Assembly (NCBI GenBank): GCA_027604665.1
Contig: JADGIZ010000038.1
Location: 1 to 37,577 of the forward strand
From: Polyrhizophydium stewartii
Taxonomy: Eukaryota > Chytridiomycota > Chytridiomycetes > Rhizophydiales
DNA: 37,577 bases
Direction: 5' to 3'
Part shown: piece after piece, positions 11,701-22,954 of the stretch
Layout of the letters: each line of letters starts with the position of its first letter
Position numbering within the stretch: position 1 is the stretch's first letter
Notes under the pieces: model-generated
Seen by the model: the letters and a program-made list of their open reading frames with translations, nothing else
Told to the model about the DNA's origin: nothing
Databases searched by the model: none
Program-made: the position numbers and the translations under genes

Positions 11701-14700
11701 TCTCGCGTGCGGAGCGATCGATACCCGTTATGTCATCCCTGAGACGGGCGTTTTCCTTTCGAAGCAGCTGTTCAACTTCGGCGAGGGCCGTGTATCGGCG
11801 TGAGAGCGTCTTTTCGTTGACCTGTAGAACAACCAATTTACGACCCGCTTCGACGCCAAACCGGCGTGCATCATCGCCCGCCATGTTTTCGAGATGTGCA
11901 ACAAGCGACTCAAGTTCGCGTGCCTTGTGCTGGGCCAGATCGGCGCGCTGATTTGCTTCGCCCAGAGATTGTGCAAGCTTTTGCATCTTGTCCTCGTGGT
12001 CCTGCTTGCAAATCTGGTGATCCCTGTAAAGCATCTGCACCTTGGTGCAGAGCGCTTCATATGCGTCCTGGCACAGAATAATCAGCTCAGATCGCTTGCG
12101 CAGTTGCCGAAAGCAGAACGAGCCGCACCTCACACTTTGAGAGCGTAACTGCCATCTTCTTGAGCTCATCGTCTTTCTCGCCGAGTTCAACGAGGCACAT
12201 GATCAGCTGCTCAACCAACGAGGCAAACCCGCTGGAAGAAGCAAGCTTGAGCTCGCTGGGTAGATCCTCGAAGCGGTCGCGTCGTTTCTTGGCCTTCTCG
12301 CGCAGCGTTTGCATCTCCACGGCGGCTGCCACAATCTCTGAGTCCTTCGCCGCTATGACTTCCTTGAGTCGCTCTTGCGCTTTCTGTGCATCGTCGAGTT
12401 GTCTGCGCAGCTGGCGGTTGACTTTGGCGACGCTCCGCTCCGCATATGCAATTGCATCGCCGGCAGGAGAGTTCTGGTACTTTGCCTGCATGATTCTAAT
12501 CAGATGATCAACTTTTGGAAGTGCATGCTCCTGTGTTGCACTGCGCGTTAGCAATGTTGGGATGCGCGCTTGACAATTCCGGGTGTGCTTGGTGCGCTCA
12601 CCTTGCCGCCTTGCCGCGTCGCCTCGATCAGCGTCTGCGAAATTTCCATCACCGCCGTTTGGAGAGCGTGGTTCTCATCCATAAGGGTCTTGTACTCGGA
12701 CTGCAGCTTCAGAAACTGCTCCTTTGCCTCTGCGCCGTCAACATGCGCTCGCTCGAGCTCCAGCGTGAGCTTGTCAAGCTGCGCGATATTGAGGATTGGG
12801 CGGACAACCGGTTCGGGCTGGGCGTGCGGCGTGTGCTCGGCTTCTGCATGCGTGCTCGTCAGACATTGCGATGCAAAGGATTCCTCCATGGCCTCCAGGA
12901 CATGCTTACGGCTCTTTGCGAGGGAATCCTGACCCATACGCAGCTTGTCGGCATACTGCTCGACGGCCGCCAGATCCTCGACGGTGAGCCCGAGGCTGAT
13001 TGCTCGCTCGCCCCTCTGTCGCAAGTCAGCATGCAGCGCCGCAGGGACAGAGGCAGCGATGGTCGCACCTCGATGGCGTGGAACCGCAGCGCTGCCTTGA
13101 GCTCCAGGCGCTCCTCCTCCAGCTTCTCGATTTCGTCGTGGAGTCGTATGTTGAGCGACTTTGACCGCTCGAGCTCGACGGCTCGCGTGTTGCGAATGTT
13201 GGTGAGGTCGATTGGAGTGTCTTGGCCCAATCCAAGCTGGATGCGCAGCTCCTCGTTCTCTTCGGCAAGATCGCCGTTCTGAGCTTGCAGGTCGTTGATT
13301 CGCTGGACGTGCTCATCCACCTCGCGAGTTTTGAGGGTGAGCTGCAGGCGGAGGTTCTTGATCTCGCGCACAGCGCTCTTTGTGCCGTGAGGCAAGCTTT
13401 CGAGCGATGAGATGCGTGCTTGCAAATCGATGACGTGGTGCTCCTTCTCAGCAAGCTGGTCCTCGAGCAGCTTGGCCCTTTCCTCGGTCTTGCGGCTGCG
13501 CTCCTGTGCAATAGCGAGCTGCTCCTTGAGGCGCTTTGTGCTTTCGAGGCTCTCGCGTGCGTTCTTTGCGATGGCCTCGGGGCTTTCCAGGCGGCGCTCG
13601 GACGGCTGGAGAGCAGCGAGTCGTGAGCATGCTACCAAAGTGCACGGTGATTGTGCGAGCGGGGCCACCTTGCGATTCACAGCACGGTCGAGCCGGTCCC
13701 AGTCCAGGCTGAGCAGTTCAAAGTCGCGGTTGGTCTGCTCGAGACTGTCTTTGAGCGACTGAATCGTCGCCTCTGCACAGCAATCGCTCAGTATCCGTCA
13801 ATGCGGCGAGATATTTGGAGGGCATGGAGACCCACCCTTGCGTGCGAGCTCTTGCTTGAGCTCCTCAGCAGTGCTGTCGAGCAGCTGCCGCTTACATGCG
13901 GCCAAATCCTCGCGGATTCTCCAGAGAAGCTCATCTTTTTCGCGCACAACAGACTCGAGCTCGGCAATACGGCTGCGCAGGCACTGAGTCTCGTCGCGCA
14001 GACCATCGGCGACGGACGACTGGCTGCGGTTCTGGAACTCAAGCTGCTCGACAAGATCCTCGACTTTGATTTGAAGGGCGTCGCGCTCGTCCGTAAGGCT
14101 CTCGATGGCGCGGTCGTTGCCATCGAGTAGGTCGCGTGTTTCTTGCAGCTCCTTTGAGTTCCTGGAGTCCGGGCCAAAGGCAATGGTCAGCAACTTGAGC
14201 GGTGGCTCCATCGAGGCGGCGCTGGCCCGCACCGCTCCAACTCGCTCACGGCCGCCTCGAGCTCGACGGTCAGCGACTCGATTTCGGCAGCCATGGTCTT
14301 GTTTTCGCTGCTGAGCATCTGGATCTCGGCGATGCACCTGTTGATTTGGGCGTTCTTTTCGGTCAACTGCAGCTTGAACTGGTCTTGGTCGAGGTTGCGC
14401 GACTGCATGCGCGTGCGCTGGTCCGACAAGTCGTTGCGCACGTCGCGGATCTCGTCTTCAAGGCGGCGGTTGGCGTCCTGCAGCACGACCATGCGAGCCT
14501 TTTCGTCCTTGAGGCTTTGGGTGAGCTGGTTGACAACGGCACGCTCCGAGTCGAGTGCCTCCTCAGCGCGCTCTGCGTTGCGCTTGGCGGCGACATGCCG
14601 CTGCTCGAGCTGGATCAGCTCGTCTTTGAGGTTCCGTATCTCTTCGCTGCGTCAGCGCCATGGTGGTTCGTCGCATGCATCCCGAACCCCAAATGGCGCA

Positions 14701-15224
14701 CCGATGAACGAGGGGTCCGTTGACTTTGCAGGCTGCGAGCGCAGATGCCTGATCTCGATTTCCTGGTCCTGGACCTGCGCCTTGGCCTGGAAGAGGCTGG
14801 CGCCTGCTGAGCGCAATTTGGATTCTGTGTATCTGGCGAGCTGGTCAGCGCGGGCGGTCTAGGATGCGGCGGCGATGTTGTTGTTGTTGTTGTTGCTGGC
14901 GACACGAGGCCATCACTCACTCGGCAAGCAGCTGCGTGACGCGGAACAGATGCACGAGGTTCTCTGGCGTGGCCTGCGGGTCGGACGGTGCCAGAGACGC
15001 ATGTGTGATGCTCGAGGCAAGCGACTCGAGCGCAAGGCCGAGACGCTCCGAGTCCTGTGCGGCGAGGCGTGCTGGCGCGTCAGTGGCGACCGAGGCCGGC
15101 GTGAGGCTGCATCTGGCGACAAGCTGGCACGGCTCACGGTTTCATCGAGGCGCAGACCAAGGATGTGGTCCCATTTGAGAGTGCCCGACTTGTGCGACGG
15201 CACAAAGGACTCGGGCGCGGACAT
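5725..15224 (-). CDS. CEP290: CEP290-like ciliary transition-zone coiled-coil protein
   Basis: Giant coiled coil, roughly 2,600 residues after removing about two dozen short introns (human CEP290 is about 2,480). In CEP290 orthologues it forms the membrane-microtubule links at the base of the cilium. Co-linear landmarks run the whole length: N-terminal GTLKWDHILGLRLDE, ENLVHLFRVTQLL, TEKNAQINRCIAEIQMLSSE, PIDLTNIRNTRAVELERSK, EKLEEERLELKAALRF, LGLTVEDLAAVEQYA, KLVVLQVNEKTLSRRYTAL, LIIGKLHHHILALQMSEAVA, ELISALRDTTGAQRRVAVWH, and the C-terminal DLKYNFRECMRLNVMYEEQL. Exon 1 is 15138-15224, and intron 1 (15055-15137) restores frame into DSERLGLALESL. I chose ATG 15224 because it gives a short leader like other CEP290s; ATG 15260 is in frame and possible. 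The stop is TGA 5725-5727. No break or in-frame stop outside introns was noticed. Orthology is strong; most exon ends are approximate. Confidence 0.92.
14877..14895. repeat. TTG microsatellite in a CEP290 intron
   Basis: Six GTT/TTG units lie in a row within the second intron of the CEP290-like gene (CAA on the coding strand), between the exon ending in LLAE and the next coiled-coil exon. It is a simple repeat with no evident function. Confidence 0.8.
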
Positions 15225-15609
15225 GCGCTGTGCGAGCCAGGTTCGTCGATGCAGCGGCAAGACGAGATCTTTGGCTCACAGTCTCGCAATCTCAATCTCT
15301 CGGGCATCAGGACAGATTCGAGGACATCCGGCCGATCTGGACGAGTCTGGTTCAGACAGCAACGTTCGGACAGCGCACCCAGACGGCGTGGCGAGGGCAA
15401 GGCAGGCGTCTCAGGGCCTCGAGCCATCTCGGTTCCTCGTTAGGCCACCTCTTGGGATTCCGCCCGCATCTGCCAAGCCTTCTTTCCGCCATTCGCCGCT
15501 CTCTCCCATTGTGCTCCAGCACATCGACACGCTGCTCCTCAGCCGCTATCGCAGGACCGCCGCTGAGACACCAGAGCCGATAGGAATAAGGCGTTTTGTT
15601 TGCTACAAA
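15225..15609 (-). promoter_or_regulatory. Intergenic: eS26 3' end and CEP290 promoter region
   Basis: This 385-nt stretch separates the stop of the eS26 gene from the start of CEP290, both on the minus strand. It must hold the eS26 3' end and the CEP290 promoter and 5' UTR. The only long open frames are low-complexity Arg/Ser/Pro shadows. I saw no clear TATA box or repeat, and assigned the role by position only. Confidence 0.4.
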
Positions 15610-16531
15610 TCAAGCCTTGGTGGCGGCCTGGGCACCAGTCTTTGCGGGCTTGGCCTGCTCGAGCGCCGCAAACGGCACGATCAGCACGCAGAAGCTGCAG
15701 CAGGGCACATGCGAGGCACTGGCGGCGCACCTTGTTGAAGCCACGGAAGCGCTGAGGAGGAGTGCGGTCGCGGCGGCCCTCGCGCGAGCGGACACGCACA
15801 ATGTGGGCGTGGACGGCGCACGAAATGCAGTACAGGGTCTTGATGTAGAGCTTGGGGAGAGCGTACTCTGCGCAGCGGGTCAGATATCTGCGTCGAGTGC
15901 TCTGCCAAGCAAAGGCTGCGGCTCACGCACCGTCAAAGACCGAGGCGTTCGAGATGTCGCCAACGGCGGCGGCCTCAACCATGTTGCGGATGAGGAAGCG
16001 CTTGATGGCCTTGTCCTTGGGGACACAGCGCGAGCAGTTGGAGCAGCGGACGGGCTTGACGTGGCCACGGCCCTTCTTCGAGCGGCCGTTGTTCCTCCTC
16101 TTGACAGTCTGTCATCACGGCCGCGGGCAGTCGTCGCACTGGCGGTCAGCATGCTGCTCGAGACGGCGCCTTGAGGGCAGAGAAAGGCAGGCTCTGCGGG
16201 ACGCCAATCACAGACACGAGCAGCCACCGCCTGGCCCGGCGCGAATGGGCTGAAAGGCTGCCCGAGAGGCAAGCGCACTCTGCTGCGGCCTGCGCCAAGC
16301 AGCCAGCGGATGGGCCAGGCAGGCCAGACAGGCAGGCCGGATGGATGGATGGATGGATGGATGCACGGCGCGCATCGATGCATCTGCGCGCCCGCGCAGG
16401 CGCACGCACGCATCCACGCATCCGTGCAAGCGTGCGTGCGTGCGCGTGCACGGCGCCGGCGCGCGGGGGGCAGGAGCCGGCCGTGTCGCTGGCGCTGGGG
16501 CGTGTCGTCGAGGGGGGTCGCCACACACCAT
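15610..16531 (-). CDS. RPS26: 40S ribosomal protein eS26 (RPS26)
   Basis: Small-subunit ribosomal protein that sits at the mRNA exit channel. Four exons: 16529-16531 (only the ATG), 15931-16108, 15731-15867 and 15610-15654, giving 120 residues. Diagnostic sequence is [20 protein letters not shown], then [20 protein letters not shown] (first zinc CxxC), [39 protein letters not shown] (second CxxC), and [18 protein letters not shown]. The C-terminal tail is [14 protein letters not shown] and the stop is TGA 15610-15612. The ATG has a strong start context (gccaccATG) and is followed at once by a donor (gtgtgtgg). Intron 1 is 420 nt, far longer than its neighbours, and carries an ATGG microsatellite. 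An early long first intron is common in fungal ribosomal-protein genes. The body is certain; the one-codon first exon is inferred from frame and splice signals. Confidence 0.93.
16339..16363. repeat. ATGG tetranucleotide microsatellite in eS26 intron 1
   Basis: Five full ATGG units plus a partial unit lie inside the 420-nt first intron of the eS26 gene. They are followed by a stretch rich in gcatc/gcgtgc words up to about 16455. It is probably a neutral, length-variable simple repeat. Confidence 0.85.
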
Positions 16532-16654
16532 GGTGGCGCGGAAAAATTCGTGTGAGAGCAAGAACGCGGTTGGCGAGAAAAACCGATCCCGAGGCAGCGC
16601 GTCCTGAGGGCGTTTTTCACGCGCGACTCTGCCGCTGAGACAACAGACTGCTTC

Positions 16655-16659
16655 ATTGG
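16655..16659 (-). promoter_or_regulatory. CCAAT box upstream of eS26
   Basis: On the minus strand the sequence reads agCCAATga about 125 nt upstream of the eS26 ATG, within the 215-nt gap between eS26 and the FUN14 stop. Position and orientation fit a CCAAT box bound by the HAP/NF-Y complex. Five bases can occur by chance, so this is suggestive only. Confidence 0.3.
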
Positions 16660-16746
16660 CTCGCGCCATCGCGGCGGCGGCGGCGGCGCGCAGGTACATG
16701 CTGGATGAGGCGCGGGTGCGCATGGAGAGAGAATGCAAAGAGTGCA

Positions 16747-17424
16747 TCAGCCGTAGCGGAAGCCGACCCAGAAGGCGGCCGCGAAGCCTGCGGACGCAGG
16801 CAGGTCGTGCGACAGGTTGTGGAGGAGACGAGTGGCGCCGATCTGGATGTCCTTGCCGGTGAGCTTGCCGTCGCCGTCCTGGTCGACCTTGCCGATGATG
16901 ACGCTCTCGACGCGCGGCCAGTTGATCTTGATAACCTCTGCGTGGGCAAGCGCCTGCCGGGTGTGGCGGAGCGGGCGTCAGCAGCCGCAACCCATGTGGC
17001 GAGCCGGCGGGCAGGACAAACCTGGAGGCCCATGAAGCCGATGCCGATGGCCAGCGCGGCGCCCTTGGTGATGCGCTTGGCGGCGAAGCCCGCCGAGGCG
17101 CCAAAGATGGTCGCCTGCAGGGGCGGGGCAGGCGGCGGGCAGGCGGCGGGCAGGGGAGAGCGCCGCGCGGCGAGGCGGTGGGTGCGCACCGATGGCGTCA
17201 GCGTATCAGGCGGCACAGGACACGGCCAGGGGCCGCGGCCGCCAGACCGCAAGTCCCCTCCGCAGCGCCGCCTGGGGGACTGCCTGCGCAGCCGAGAGTG
17301 CGGGCGCCGGGGCATGGCCGTGGGGCACGAGAGGGCAAGCGGCACCCACGATGCCGATCTCGCCAATGTCGGCGGGGCCGCTGGGCGTGATGCGGGGGCT
17401 TGTTCCGTTGGTGGGTGCGCTCAT
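16747..17424 (-). CDS. FUN14-family protein (mitochondrial outer membrane type)
   Basis: Small membrane protein of 124 residues of the FUN14 family; the animal member FUNDC1 is a mitophagy receptor in the mitochondrial outer membrane. Exons are 17350-17424, 17022-17114 and 16747-16953, all phase-consistent. Exon 1 gives the leader MSAPTNGTSPRITPSGPADI. Exon 2 gives the glycine-rich span FGASAGFAAKRITKGAALA, then IGIGFMGLQ. Exon 3 gives INWPRVESVIIGKVDQDGDG, an EF-hand-like DQDGDGKLTGKD loop, and the closing hallmark SAGFAAAFWVGFRYG before TGA. The acidic D-x-DGDGKL loop occurs in many non-animal FUN14 proteins. I see no clear LC3-interacting motif in the short N-terminus, so a mitophagy role is not supported by sequence. 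Intron 1 is long (17115-17349). The gene diverges from the DHX29-like gene. Confidence 0.88.
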
Positions 17425-17688
17425 GACTGCGGCGGCCGATAGGAGGCAGCGGCGGCGGAAGCAGAGGCGGTAGAGGTAGGCGGGCAGGCGGGCGTCAGCT
17501 GCGGCGTGCGTGCGTGCGCGGATGCTCGCCGACGCCCCATGGCTTCGGCGCGAGCCCACTTGGAGGAGGTCTGGCTGTGAGCCGCCACCGCCCGAGGCGT
17601 GCAAGACCCAGCCTCGCGCGCGTCCTCAGGGCGGCCGGTCCTGCGCATCCTTCTCGCCAGACTCACTGCTCGCGACGCCCGCAGCCAG
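17425..17688. promoter_or_regulatory. Shared divergent promoter region, FUN14 / DHX29-like
   Basis: This 264-nt gap lies between the divergent starts of the FUN14 gene (minus) and the helicase gene (plus), so both promoters and 5' UTRs must fit here. I see no unambiguous TATA or CCAAT box. Open frames through it are Arg/Pro-rich shadows. Confidence 0.45.
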
Positions 17689-20600
17689 ATGCCACCCAAG
17701 AAGTCGGCCAAGGCCAAGAGGCTGGCCGCCAGCGCCGCCCGCGGCTTCGCCACGACGAGCATCATCAAGCCAAAGGACCCAGAGCCGCCGGCTGATTGGG
17801 AGCTGGCCGATGCGGAGCCGACCAAAGCGGAGCCCCCACCGCCTTCTGCGGAGCAGCAGGAGCCGCAGACTGTGCCCGAGCCGCAGGCACCGCCGACGCA
17901 GGGCACGCCCGTGGACAGCGATGCGCTGCTCAAGGACGCACTGCGCGCCGAGGCCGCTGCAGACGCCGCGCTGGCCAAGGCGGCCGCCGCGCGCGCGGCC
18001 CTCGCCTCGAGCTCGGCGGTGCCGGCCCTTGCCATCTCGCCGCGAGCCGAGCTCGCCCTGTTCACACACCTCCGCGACGCTGCGCCGCTGGTCGGCGTCC
18101 AGACGGCCGCCGCCGCGCAGCCGGCGCCGCTCGAGCTGCACCAGACATACGTCACCTTGCAGCGGCTCGGATTTACGGACGACGACATCGAGGCGGGCAT
18201 GCGCTCGCTGCCGTCTGGCTCTGTCGATGCCATTGTACAGTGGGTGCGCTCCGCAACTCCCTGCTTCGCAAACTGTGGGAATCCACCCCTCTGATCACCT
18301 CTCTCTCGGCAGCTGTGCATTCACCTGCCACTATCCAGTCTGCCGGCGCGCTTCACCGACAAGCTCGAGCACCAGCTGGGTAAGCGCACTCGACCTCTGG
18401 TTTGTCATCGATGGCTGCCATGCTTACAGACTCGGACCCAGGCGCAGATGCCCCGATCCGCAGTTACACTCAGAATAGAGGCATTAGATCTGCCGAGAGC
18501 GGGCCTCGATATGAGGAGCCCACTGTCGCATGGAGCGAGCCTGTCGGCACGACCAAATTGGAAGATCCCGTCGACAAGGAGTCGTCAAAGGCTTGGATCT
18601 TGCAGCGAGCGCTCGCAGGCGACTCGGGGAGCGGCGGCGACAGCGACAGCGACAGCCTGGACGAATCTCTGGCGTCGTACGGCCGAAATGCGAACAAGCT
18701 GAATGCGGGCAGCATGCAGGGTGCCAAAGGCCTCACAAAGAAGCAGTACAAACAACAGCTGCAGAAGCTGGAACAACAGCGGATGAAACAGGCTCGCGCT
18801 CAACGCCAACAGCGCGAAGATGCACCGGAAGCTGTCGTCAATGTCATCTCAAACCCGCAAGACTCGCCCGATACTCGCCCCAGCGCCAGCATTGCCGACG
18901 ATCTGGACTCGTGGGAGCAAGTCGAGCGAGACGCTGATCCCGAGCCAAAGAAGGAAACGCAGGGTGACGGCAGCTTAGCCCTGGAATCGCATTCAGATTC
19001 AGGGTCTGAGGCTGGCGGCTTGTTCGAGTCCATGTTCGACGAGGAGGCTGCGACGGCAGCCTCGCCAGCATCTGCTCTGGCGGCTGTTTCACGCCACCGC
19101 GTTCATGACATGAGCCAAAGCGGCTGGACCGGCCCTATGCCCGTTGATCTGCTGCAGCAGTGGATCACAAAAAACTGCAAAGGTGCGCAGATGGCGTTCT
19201 CGCCACTCGAATCCCACCGCGGCTTCCGCGTAGCACTGCGGTTCTCGGGCGGAAAAGGCCGTGTCAAGCTCGATGGCATGCGCTTTGAGATTCCCACGGA
19301 CGAAGCCGTCACGCAAAAACTGGATGCGCGCCAGTTTGTGGCGGTAAGTCGAGGCGTGCTGATTGTGAGAACTGCTGGCGTGAGCTGATGTATCTGGCCT
19401 TCGGCAGACAATGGCACTTTACGAGCTTGCAGGCGACCAGCAGGCTCTACAGATTCGCAATCTCCCGCCAAAGTATGCAGAGTTATGGAGGGAATGGACA
19501 CGCGCCAAGCAAGCTGCTGCCCACCAGGCGGCTTTCGAAGCTCGATCTCGCCGCATCCAGTTTGTCCGCGATATCCAGCAATCGGAATGCGCCGAGGCCC
19601 CGCAAACTGCCAAAGCGCACGAAAACTCTGTTGAGGCGGTCTCCAAAGCAGATCTGGACCAGCGGCATCGCAGGGATGCCGGCGACGACCCTGCCAAGCT
19701 CGAGCAGCTTCTCGAGGCACGCAAAAAATCTAGCAAGTTCATGCGTCTGCTCGTGAGTAGCGCTCGCCTCGACCCACCGCCGTGAGTCGCCTTTCGCGGC
19801 TCATCAAGCGCTCCAGTCGATCAGATCGGCGCTGCCCGTTTATCAGCACCGTCAGGCAGTCATCGACGCCGTCAGCAAGCATCAAGTTGTTGTGCTCTCG
19901 GGCGACACGGGCAGTGGCAAGAGCACGCAAGTGCCGCAGTTCCTCCTTGAGCACGCCATTTCCGCCGGATACGGCACGTCGACCAACATTATCTGCACGC
20001 AACCCCGTCGAATCTCTGCAATGTCGCTTGCGCAGCGCGTCTCAGAGGAAATCGCGGACCCAGGCCAGCCAGGTGCGCGCGGGACCTGGGTCGGATATCA
20101 GGTTCGCCTCGAAAGCAAGACCTCGCTTTCTACGCGCCTCACTTTCTGCACAACGGCAAGAGTCCTCTAGGTGCGTTGCAGGGCCGGCTGAGCAATGGCT
20201 AACATGCTGCCTCGTCGCACATTCAGGGCGTGCTGCTGCGTCGCATGGAGAGCGATCCGCTGCTCTCGGGCGTGTCGCATGTTGTCGTTGATGAAGTCCA
20301 CGAGCGCACGCTGGATTCGGACTTTCTGCTGTTTCTTCTCAAGCGCTTGATCCCCAAGCGACCGGACCTGCGCATCGTGCTTATGAGCGCCACCGCAGAC
20401 GCGGCCTTTTTTGCTGCCTTCTTTGAGAAGAATACCGGCATCGCGCTTGTTCCCGCCTTGCAAGTTCCCGGAAAGGCGCATCCCGTCGAGATCGGGTTCC
20501 TGGAAGACGCAGTCCAGCAGTCGGGTGAGCTGTCGCTCGGTGCGCTTCCTTGACCGCCGGCGTCATGCCCTGACGCATGCGCCTTGCATCAGGGTACACG

Positions 20601-22872
20601 CTGGATGCGTTCTCAGAGTTTGCACTCCAGCCCAAGGCCGCTGGCCGCGAGTCGCGCATGATCACGGTGACCGGGCGAGGCGGCAAGTCGCACCGGCAGA
20701 TGGTGGTCTGGGAGAAGACACTCAGTCGGGCCGACGCCGATGATCTCTATGTCGACGACGAAGAAGACAGTGCAGGGCAGGATGGCGACGCTGTGGGCGC
20801 CGTTGACCGCGCAGACGCCGGCGAGAAAGCGGAGTCGCAACCAGAGTACTCTGCCGCAACGCTTCAGGCTGTCGCGCTTACCAATCCACGCCGCATCAAC
20901 TTTGAGCTCATTGAGCATCTGATTTACCACATCCTCGCGACTGAGCCTCCTCAGCCGCAAGACGCCGGCGACCAGCCGGGCAGCATCCTCGTTTTCTTGC
21001 CGGGCATGGCCGAGATCCGCCGCGTCAAGGAGCTGCTTGACTCGCGTGCACCGGACAGAACCAAACCGCGGCTTTGGGTTCTGTGCCTGCACGGCTTGCT
21101 CTCGGGCCAGGAGCAGTCGCTGGTTTTCCAGTCCGCGCCAGCTGGTTTGCGCAAGGTGGTGCTCTCAACCAACGTCGCCGAGACCGGCGTCACGATTCCC
21201 GATGTCGTCTATGTGATTGACTCTGGCCGTGCGCGAGAAGTCTGGTCAGTTGCATCGCTTGACAAGGGTCCCGTTCCGTGGGATGGGTGGTGGCTGACAG
21301 CCTGCTACCGATTCGCAGCTACGACGAGCGGCGCAAGATGCGCAAGCTCGCCGAAGTGCTTATTTCAAAGGCAAACTGCAAGCAGCGTGCCGGTCGTGCT
21401 GGCCGTGTCCGCCCCGGCAAGTGTTTCCATCTGATGCCGCGGGCCACTTATGACAACCTGGTCCGTGTGCACCTCGGCGCACATTTTTGCTGCTGTTCTC
21501 TGTGCTCACTCGTAGTTCGTGCGTACAACACTGTCCAACAGATGCCCGCACGGCCGCCCGAGATGCTCCGCCTCGAGATCGAGGAGCTTTGCTTGCGAGC
21601 ACGGTCGATCCTTGGCCCTCTCTCGAGATGCGGCCCTCTGTACCAGCTGTTCGAGCAGATGCCTGACCCGCCGAGCGCACAGCGTGTTCAGCGTTCGCTG
21701 GATCTGCTTCGGATGGTGGGTCATCTCGCCTCTGCGGAGCAAACCGCGATGCGCGTGTTGACTCGGTACGCGATGCAGACTCAAGCACTCGACGACAACG
21801 AGAACCTGACGCAGCTTGGCACGATGCTGGCCAATTTGCCACTCGATGTGCGCCTTGGCAAGATGCTGCTCTACGCGGCGTTTCTGGACTGCCTCGAGCC
21901 TGTCTTGACAGCCTGTGCTGTGCTGAGCCTCGGAAAGAGCCCGTTCGCTCGGCCGCTGGGTCAAGAGGCCGCCGCACAGGCAGCGCACGCTGCGTTCCGC
22001 AGGAGCAACTCGGACCTGCTCGCCTGCATCGCCGCCTTTGACGGGTGGCGAGCAAAGCTGCATGGTACCAAATCCAGAACAGCCGCGCGTGCATACTGCG
22101 AGACTCGCTTCCTCAGCTTGCAGAACTTGGACATGATCAACGACACGCGGGAGCAGCTTCGGCGATCGCTGGCTTCACTCGGCGTGAGCGGCATACAAGC
22201 TGCACTCAGCGCATCGCAGCCAGTGTCTTCCGTGAAGGGCCAAGAACAGCGTCACAATACGCAGAAGCAGCAAGTCGATGAGCGACTGCTGCAGGCGACC
22301 CTCGCCGCGTCGCTGTATCCAAACCTGCTTGTCCTCGATCCCGTCAAGCGCGCGCGAATCGACGAGAAGCCGCAGCCGGGACTGCTGCATCTACCGGGCA
22401 AGTCTGATGCGGTGGTCATTCACCGCTCGAGCCTGTTTCGCTTGGCGGATCTGAGCGGGCCGCAGCGCTGGTTTGCGTACTACGCCATCCAAGCCGACCG
22501 CGTCTACGCCGGCGGCATCGCAAGAGAAAAACCCACCGTGCTCGACATCAACGAAGTCCCTGGCGTGGCCGTGGCGCTTTTGTGCGGACGGACGCCAGTT
22601 GCCAATGTGCGTTGATGCTGGTACTTGCAGAATGGTGCTGAATCGTTGATGTTGACCGACCCACGATCTTGCAGCACCGTATTGGCACGCTGAGCCTGGA
22701 CGACGGCCGGGTTGTGCTTGCGTGCCCGTCGCGGACTTGCAGCGGATTGATGGCACTGCGCGGCCAGCTCGCTGCCTGCTTTGACGACTTTCTTGCCGGT
22801 GGCGACAGCGGTGGTGCACAGCCGACACAACAGGTTCTGCAGGTGCTGCAAGCCGTGCTTCATTCATCGTGA
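17689..22872 (+). CDS. DHX29: DHX29-like DExH-box RNA helicase
   Basis: DEAH/RHA-type helicase of 1,534 predicted residues; animal DHX29 binds the 40S subunit and helps 43S complexes scan structured 5' leaders. Exons: 17689-18243, 18313-18379, 18430-19343, 19408-19752, 19817-20155, 20227-20524, 20593-21244, 21319-21464, 21516-22606, 22675-22872; phases agree throughout. The N-terminus is Lys/Ala-rich with a UBA-like segment (LQRLGFTDDDIEAGM), then an acidic, Gln-rich linker and a DHX29-type block (SGWTGPMPVDLLQQWITKN, MALYELAG, LPPKYAELWREW). The helicase core has motif I GDTGSGKST, Ia TQPRRISAMSLA, II DEVH, III MSATAD, V-like STNVAETGVTIPD and VI QRAGRAGR, followed by winged-helix/HA2 and OB regions. 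It differs from DHX57/DHX36 in lacking an RWD or zinc-finger signature, and the N-terminal co-linearity favours DHX29. One intron needs a GC donor. Confidence 0.88.
20156..20226 (+). other. GC-AG intron in the DHX29-like gene
   Basis: The helicase frame reads LTFCTT up to ACG at 20155 and resumes with GVLLRRMESD at 20227. Family sequence at this place is continuous (CTTGVLL). Reading through instead gives a TAG stop at 20169, just before the nearest GT. The only donor that joins both sides in frame is gcaag at 20156, with acceptor ttcag at 20226, making a 71-nt GC-AG intron. It contains a ggctaac branch-like word. Confidence 0.75.
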
Positions 22873-22954
22873 TGGTGCAGGGATGCGCAGATGTTTTGCT
22901 TGGCACTCATTCGACGCCTCTGGCTTTAGCGAGTTGTGCCTCTTTGCAGTGCGA

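Noticed and set aside
14875..15738. 287-aa plus-strand open frame
   Set aside because: It overlaps the CEP290 N-terminal exons and the eS26 C-terminus on the other strand and shows no domain.
16339..16460. Possible CRISPR-like or structured repeat array
   Set aside because: It is a simple tetranucleotide microsatellite followed by gcatc/gcgtgc-rich low complexity inside an intron, with no spacers.
17421..18320. 299-aa minus-strand open frame over the helicase 5' end
   Set aside because: It is Ser/Ala-rich antisense of the Ala/Pro-rich helicase N-terminus, which is supported by its UBA-like segment and consistent splicing.
20156..20172. Helicase as a pseudogene because of the in-frame TAG
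   Set aside because: A GC-AG intron removes the stop exactly at a conserved junction, and every other motif and phase is intact.
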